Shown here one piece after another: positions 58,201 through 64,000 of a DNA stretch of 64,000 nucleotides; the stretch's first letter is position 1, and each line of letters begins with the position of its first letter. The notes beneath the pieces were generated by a model. That model did no database searches and was not told the origin of the DNA. It saw only the letters and a list, made by a program, of their open reading frames with translations. This DNA is from Hydractinia symbiolongicarpus (Eukaryota > Cnidaria > Hydrozoa > Anthoathecata > Hydractiniidae), in assembly GCF_029227915.1 (NCBI RefSeq), contig NC_079883.1, forward strand, positions 27,466,001-27,530,000, given 5' to 3'. Made by a program: the position numbers and the translations under genes.

Positions 58201-61200
58201 CCTCCCGCATAGTAATTCATTTTGGTGACGTACAAATCCATGGATTTTTTCACAGGCTAACGACTGGTGACATATAAATAGTACACATGGTTTGGTAAAC
58301 AAAATATTAAACGAAAAAAAAGATTCTCACGTAATCAAAGAGCTAATGGCACAGTTTTAGAATTTTCCTCCATGTCATTTAAACTTGTGATATTTGTATG
58401 GCGATTAAAAACTGACAGAAAAATATCCTAAAAACAAAATAAAAACTTACTTTAGCATCTCAAGATATTCTTTTCGTTCATCCAACACTTTCTTTTTTAA
58501 GTCCTGAATCATACATTCGCATTTTTCTTTCTCCGTTTGCAAAGCGTCCATTTCCTCCTCCAGTGTGACATGCAAGGACAGCGACACTCCATCGTTGATA
58601 CTATATGCATCGTCACTCATCTTATCTTGTAGTTCATCTAATTTAGCCTGAATCCGCTGGTTTTCTTCGATCTTTATATACATTCTGAAAAGAATTAAAG
58701 TAAAAAGTAGCTACAGAATGCTCCGAAGTATCAAGATGAAGGCACATAATTATACGAAATCTCTCCCTAAACATTGAATGGGCGAAAAGACCACTTAAAT
58801 ACAATTAAACAATAACTTTCCATATTCATCGGTAACTTCGATAATCATTCAACTGAATACGGTCTAGATGATATTTTCTTCACACAAATTCTCTTGTTTG
58901 AAACCACATAAATACGTAAGAGATAGGCGAGGCAACAATTTGTTTTACCTCACTTATACTATATCATGGCCAAATGTCAACGTCAAAAAGTTACAATCAA
59001 AAATCCTAATTTTTGCGTGTTTCACGTGTATTAATTTTCGATATTCACGGTAAATTATTTTCTGCCGTATTTTCCAAGTGTCCACGTATATCAATTTCTA
59101 CGAAATGAAGAAACATCAAATGGCAAAATTTCTCACGCGGTACTAACTAACTAGAGAAAAGCAACTTTTTCTAGAATGGTAGCCATCTTGCTTTAAACTC
59201 GCGGTTATTGTGAAAATTATTACTAAGGGGTCAATATTGTGACATGACATTTACTTAGATAAGCAGATAATAATAAAAAGAAACCTTTCTCATTTACTTA
59301 CTCATTTTCCAGTGTTTCCAAATGTTCCTGATACGCTAAAATATACTTCGATTCGGTGGCGAACATATCCGCGAACGCGTTATCTTCTTCGCCAGTACTA
59401 ACGATCGCGTGTATCGCATCGTGAATATCTTTTCGCTCTTTACTGCGCACAGCTTCAAATACGCTCTTTTGCGTTAAAAAATTGGATGCGACCTCTTGAT
59501 GAATTGTAACTTGATGTCGCTTTAAATTATCTAAATCGTGTTTAATGTCTGACAAGAGTTGCTTTCTTGTCTCGTACTGCACGTGTTTGGTAACAATGCT
59601 GTTAATATACGCAGACGAATTTCCGGAATGAAAGATGAGCGAAAGAGCCTGGTCAACGGACGACAAGTCTTCGTTCTGCTGTTTACCCATTTTGTATGGA
59701 TTACCTACATTGTGCTGATTCGTTTTAAGCGCGGAAAACTCCTCCTGTAGGGATTTTTCCAGCATTGTTCGGATTTTTTCTTTAGATTGTAACAGCTGCT
59801 GCTTTTGTTGCTCTAACGCTACTATATCTTCTTCTGTCTCTTCAGGACAATCACTGATATACGAGCGTGGACGCTCATACGCTCTCAATTCATGTTTAAA
59901 ATCGTTCAGTTTATGTTCTTCCTCGTTACGCTGGTGCTGCAGCGCAGTTATCAAGTTTTTTTTCATGGAAATATCGTTGATGTATCGTTCTTCTTCGAGA
60001 AGTTTCGTTTCACGCAACTGCACGACAGAATTGTTTGCATCCTCAATCATAAAATGATATTTACGAAGTCGCTCATGTAACAACTCTTTTTTATCCGATC
60101 TTTTTTTCTTTAATGTTTCGATCACATTTTTCTGTCTTTCTTCAGTGATATTACATTTGGTTTCCTCTTCAACCTCGTTTTCCTCTTTAATCTCGTTTTC
60201 ATTACACGAGCATTCTCCGTCACATTCATGCATTTTATATATAGTATATTTAAAATATTTCTCTTCCTCGGCTGCTACTTCCTGGTCTATTTTTCGCAAA
60301 TCGTTTTCCCCCTCAAGTGAAACTAGTTTCTCTTGCTGTTTAACCTCTTCATAGAGTCTTTCTGCTTCGATAACTCGATTCTGTAAGTCAACATTAGATG
60401 TTTCCAGATCTTCCGAGAGTTGAAGCTCTAGCTTTTTTTCGTTTTCAATTCGCTTCGTGCAAGTTTCTATGAAATCTTCGGAAATCTTAACTTGTTCTCG
60501 TAGAGATTTCACTTCTTCCGTCTGTTGCATATCGAACAGTTTCATTTTTTCCAGAACCTTTCCTTCGCTTTCACGTCGAACTTTATTTTGATCTAACTCC
60601 AGCTCGATTAAAAGGTTATCATATAAGTCCATACGCTTCCAATATTCTTCGATTTTTCCTTTAAGTTTAAATTTTTTCTTTCGAAGTTCGTGCTCGCTGC
60701 CATCAATCAGCATCAAATGTTTTTGTTTAAACTCCATCAACCTGCTGATTTCGTTCTCAACAGCATTTCGCTCGCTCTCCTTCTCAACGGCAGCTGTTTT
60801 CTTAAAATCTTCCAGTTCAAGTTTAGCTTCTTCCAGTTGCATTCTCTGTTGTCGCAGCAGGTTTTCTAGATGAACTTGTTGACTTTGAAAGATTTTTTCG
60901 TTCTCAGTTGCTCTCTTTATATTTTCTTTTTCAGCCTCCACGCGTTCAATTTCAGCGTTTCGATATTTTTTGATGAGTTCTTTTAGTTGCTCCCTATTAA
61001 TTAGTAAGAATTTAAAACAAAATTTACAATTTGTATAATACTAATGACACAAAAATTTAAATTTCTGGATTTAAGAAAAATGTAAATTCACTAATCGTTG
61101 CAAAGAGGTTATTATGAGTATAACTCGTGCACTATCTTATTGCACACAAATTGTGGGAACAAAGTAACGAAATTTTCTGAGAGTCGCCAAAATTTTATGG

Positions 61201-63460
61201 GACGAATATGTAATAAAATACTATAGTTGAGAGTTGAGAGTTGTTTTTTTACAATCTAAATAGAACAGTGATTGAAAAAAGTTAAAAAAGTCATGACGAG
61301 TTTTTAGGTGGGTGACGAATAATTTTGTCAGATGAAAATTTTGTCCGATAATGTATAACCTGAACCTTTTATAAATTCTAAGAGACATTGAAATTTAATA
61401 AAAACCTGTACTACTAAACAGATAGAATACCTTTTTTCTTTTAAAATATCAGAGGCTTCTATCGCTTCACCAGCAAGAACAGATGCAGTCACACTGCCAC
61501 CATCGCTACTTTCAACGAATACATTCTCTTTGCAAGTCTTTTGAATTGAAAAATCGAACAAACTACCCGCACGAATAATATCACCAGCGAACGATTTCAA
61601 TTTGCGTGGAGATATATCGCACATGCTTTGTGATCTTGAAGGAAAGTTTAATGACTGCGAACTGGGATAGGAAAAATCAAAGTAGTTTTTGGAAGATGTG
61701 TCGATGTTTTGTTGAGATTGTAACAAAAATGTACAAGCCAGATCATCGGTGGATAACGAAAGATCTGACGCAGAATTATTAGAGTTATTAAGTAAATAAT
61801 TGTCATCGGTTCTCTCTGATGTCAATATATTATCGGACGACAAATAAATTTCATCAGCAGTGTCGATGATTAATCTCGGTTCCATACTTCGATCCAAATG
61901 AGATTGCTCCGGTTTCGTTAGTATGTCCGAAGTTGATGCAGATTTCAACATACGTCCAACCAACTTCGTGCCATTGTTTACAAGAGATTCATTTTCAGCT
62001 GGTTGTGAAGAATGCAATGGCGAATTGCTTTGAACGCGATTGATACCAGACATCATCGACATACTTCTGTTAGCTCTCATATTTATGTTACTATCATGAG
62101 CAAAACTTCTAGTTTTCTCTTTTTCAAGCCTTTTTATTTCCTTTTCGTTGGCAGGGACATAAAAATTTGTTTTCCTGTAAAGATAGAAATATATTTTTTA
62201 TGGCATTGGAACAATTTTAATTGATATCTGCAGTAAAAAGTCAAATTACATTAAGACTACATACAAACAACCTTTTCTAAATCACTTGCGTTTTTTACCT
62301 TACTGAAGACATTTTTTATCTTACTGAAGACATTATTTACCTTACTGAAGACATTTTTTATCTTACTGAAGACATTTTTTATCTTACTGAAGACATTTTT
62401 TATCTTACTGAAGACATTTTTTATCTTACTGAAGACATTTTTTATCTTACTGAAGACATTTTTTACCTTACTGAAGACATTTTTTACCTTACTGAAGACA
62501 TTTTTTATCTTACTGAAGACATTTTTTATCTTACTGAAGACATTTTTTTACCTTACTGAAGACATTTTTTTACCTTACTGAAGACATTTTTTACCTTACT
62601 GAAGACATTTTTTACCTTACTGAAGACATTTTTTATCTTACTGAAGACATTTTTTATCTTACTGAAGACATTTTTTATCTTACTGAAGACATTTTTTATC
62701 TTACTGAAGACATTTTTTATCTTACTGAAGACATTTTTTTACCTTACTGAAGACATTTTTTACCTTACTGAAGACATTTTTTACCTTACTGAAGACATTT
62801 TTTATCTTACTGAAGACATTTTTTATCTTACTGAAGACATTTTTTATCTTACTGAAGACATTTTTTATCTTACTGAAGACATTTTTTACCTTACTGAAGA
62901 CATTTTTTACCTTACTGAAGACATTTTTTATCTTACCGAAGACATTTTTTACCTTACGGAAGACACTTTTTATCTTACTGAAGACACTTTTTATCTTACT
63001 GAAGACATTTTTTACCTTACGGAAGACACTTTTTATCTTACTGAAGACACTTTTTATCTTACTGAAGACATTTTTTACCTTACGGAAGACATTTTTTACC
63101 TTACTGAAGACATGTTTTACCTTACTGAAGACATTTTTTATCCTACTAAAGAAATATTTCACCTTCTGAATTTTTCACCTTAAACTGCACGAGCATCATT
63201 GCTGCTTAATGTTAAAGAAAAAAAGCTCCTATTGCGATAGCTCTAAATATAAGAATGCAAAACAAGTCAGGAGAAGAAAGTTAATTCAAACAAGTTAGAA
63301 CAACAAACCTGGATTGAGCAGTATCCGAGTTATTTGAATTAATAGATAATGCTGTTGAGTTTAAAACTTGCTCTGAGGTAAGATTGGTGTCATTTAAGTC
63401 ATTTTCAAAATCATCAGGACTGCTTAAACCAGAATCAAGACTTCGATAATGATTCATTAC
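55253..63460 (-). CDS. Coiled-coil START-domain protein, C-terminal part (probable kinesin-3/STARD9-like)
   Basis: Thirteen exons (63309-63460, 61431-62174, 59302-60993, 58451-58684, 57960-57991, 57807-57877, 57659-57735, 57396-57458, 56830-56926, 56458-56500, 55930-56087, 55694-55771, 55253-55354) stay in phase and give 1,180 aa; the 5' end is beyond the window. Serine/asparagine-rich disordered sequence comes first (residues 1-300), then a 600-residue heptad-rich coiled coil with a short cysteine/acid insert (CDGECSCNENE), and finally a START lipid-binding domain of about 210 aa. START landmarks: IIKTAPKDVWQAVRNPLSR, YDNMVKKLNVVEH, CVHSERVENNKYVAAFKSVE, YPSGWVVESYTENGEDWSMI, IDLGKGLPKYFLNSLLQKIP. 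A long coiled coil followed by START resembles STARD9-type kinesin-3 proteins, but no motor or FHA domain is in the window, so that name is an inference. START domains bind sterols or phospholipids. Confidence 0.88.
62291..63151. repeat. 21 bp minisatellite, about 41 units, in an intron of the START-domain gene
   Basis: The unit is TTTTTTAYCTTACTGAAGACA on the plus strand. By eye there are about 41 units: about 18 with C and 23 with T at the variable position, plus minor variants (ACGGAAG, CACTTT) clustered near the right end. Since 21 is a multiple of three, it makes a spurious 146-codon minus-strand frame. On the gene strand each unit reads TTCAGTAAGGTAAAAAA in part. It lies in the intron 62175-63308. 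Confidence 0.95.
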
Positions 63461-64000
63461 CTACAAAAGAAAAAGGATTAATTAGTTATCTGCTGTGGGA
63501 TGGTATAATTGTATTTTAATCGTTAACAAATTTCATCTGATGGATTCCATAGTATCTTTGCAACTATTAACCATATTTTTTCTTGAAAATTATAAAAGGA
63601 AGGAATAAAATAGGTTGACGTAAATTGATAAGATGCTAATGTAGCACTTTTTAAAAATTTGTCTGACTTCCAGATTAACTGTTTAAAAAAATATAGGTAG
63701 GTTTTAAATGCAAGTAAGATAGCATAATAATTTACAAAACTTTATCCCTGTAAAAACATAAAGATAAACATATCCTTCACTAATGTGGAAAAACACTAAA
63801 CATAAAAAATACTGAATATGAGCAAAATTACTTCATAATATTTCACTTCTCATTATATATAGTTTTTAAAAAGATCAGAGACTCATGCAAAACAAGCATA
63901 GCATTTTAACCGTTTAACAAAATTTGTCAAGCTTTTCAAGCTACAGCATGCATTAAAAAGATCGAATTATCAGGAGGTAAAACTTTTGAATAGAAAAAGC
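63461..64000 (-). other. Intron of the START-domain gene; no further exon seen
   Basis: AT-rich sequence upstream of the first visible exon, whose acceptor (TTTTCTTTTGTAG) shows the gene continues beyond the window. Confidence 0.5.

Noticed and set aside
62291-63151. Possible CRISPR-like array
   Set aside because: Units are contiguous with no spacers, and the host is a eukaryote.
62722-63162. 146-codon minus-strand frame with a repeating VFSKVKN heptapeptide
   Set aside because: It arises from the 21 bp minisatellite, lies inside an intron, and has no start context or splice support.

Overview
This is a 64 kb piece of an AT-rich animal genome. Its genes are spliced (GT-AG introns), widely spaced, and interrupted by SINEs, LINEs, MITE-like elements and satellites. 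The gene set (RING-NHL ligase, KPTN, Dispatched-like transporter, WDR20, a START coiled-coil protein) is metazoan. The repeat style, such as dispersed TTCGAGTTAAC and CGCGAAA motifs and fold-back MITEs, suggests a cnidarian, perhaps a hydrozoan. That placement is an inference, not a demonstration.

I rebuilt eight gene models by hand from splice sites and reading phase. In order: (1) a RING-coiled-coil-NHL ubiquitin ligase candidate, 459-5775 (-), 5 exons, 576 aa; (2) an unrecognised two-exon gene, 7997-9787 (+), 106 aa, with two PKA-like RRxS motifs; (3) a small PH-domain protein, 10898-18487 (-), 2 exons, split by a 7.2 kb transposon-filled intron; (4) a HAD-family phosphatase, 18673-19574 (+), 3 exons, head-to-head with the PH gene; (5) KPTN (kaptin, KICSTOR complex), 20743-29624 (-), 12 exons, 502 aa; (6) a Dispatched-like sterol-sensing-domain transporter, about 31567/32452-41589 (+), about 1,074 aa; (7) WDR20 (USP12/USP46 cofactor), 44542-53857 (-), 3 exons, 523 aa; (8) the C-terminal 1,180 aa of a coiled-coil START-domain protein, 55253-63460 (-), whose 5' part lies beyond the window. 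In every model the exon lengths sum to a multiple of three and no stop crosses a junction.

The genes do not form a pathway or an operon. Themes that recur are lipid and sterol handling (Dispatched-like, START), ubiquitin control (RING-NHL, WDR20) and mTORC1 nutrient signalling (KPTN). They are ordinary neighbours in a metazoan genome.

The accessory DNA is the more unusual part. It includes a nested transposon complex in the PH intron (an element with inverted ends, invaded by a SINE and an RTE/BovB-like LINE), a 535 bp Harbinger-like MITE with a TTA duplication, four copies of a tRNA-derived SINE, two of them facing each other inside a decayed CR1/Jockey-like LINE, a family of about 95 bp AACCTCG fold-back elements, a (GAA)n tract of about 116 units upstream of the Dispatched-like coding exons, and a 41-unit 21 bp minisatellite whose units look like tandem splice sites. 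I found no CRISPR array, rRNA or functional tRNA gene, and no clearly new biological system.
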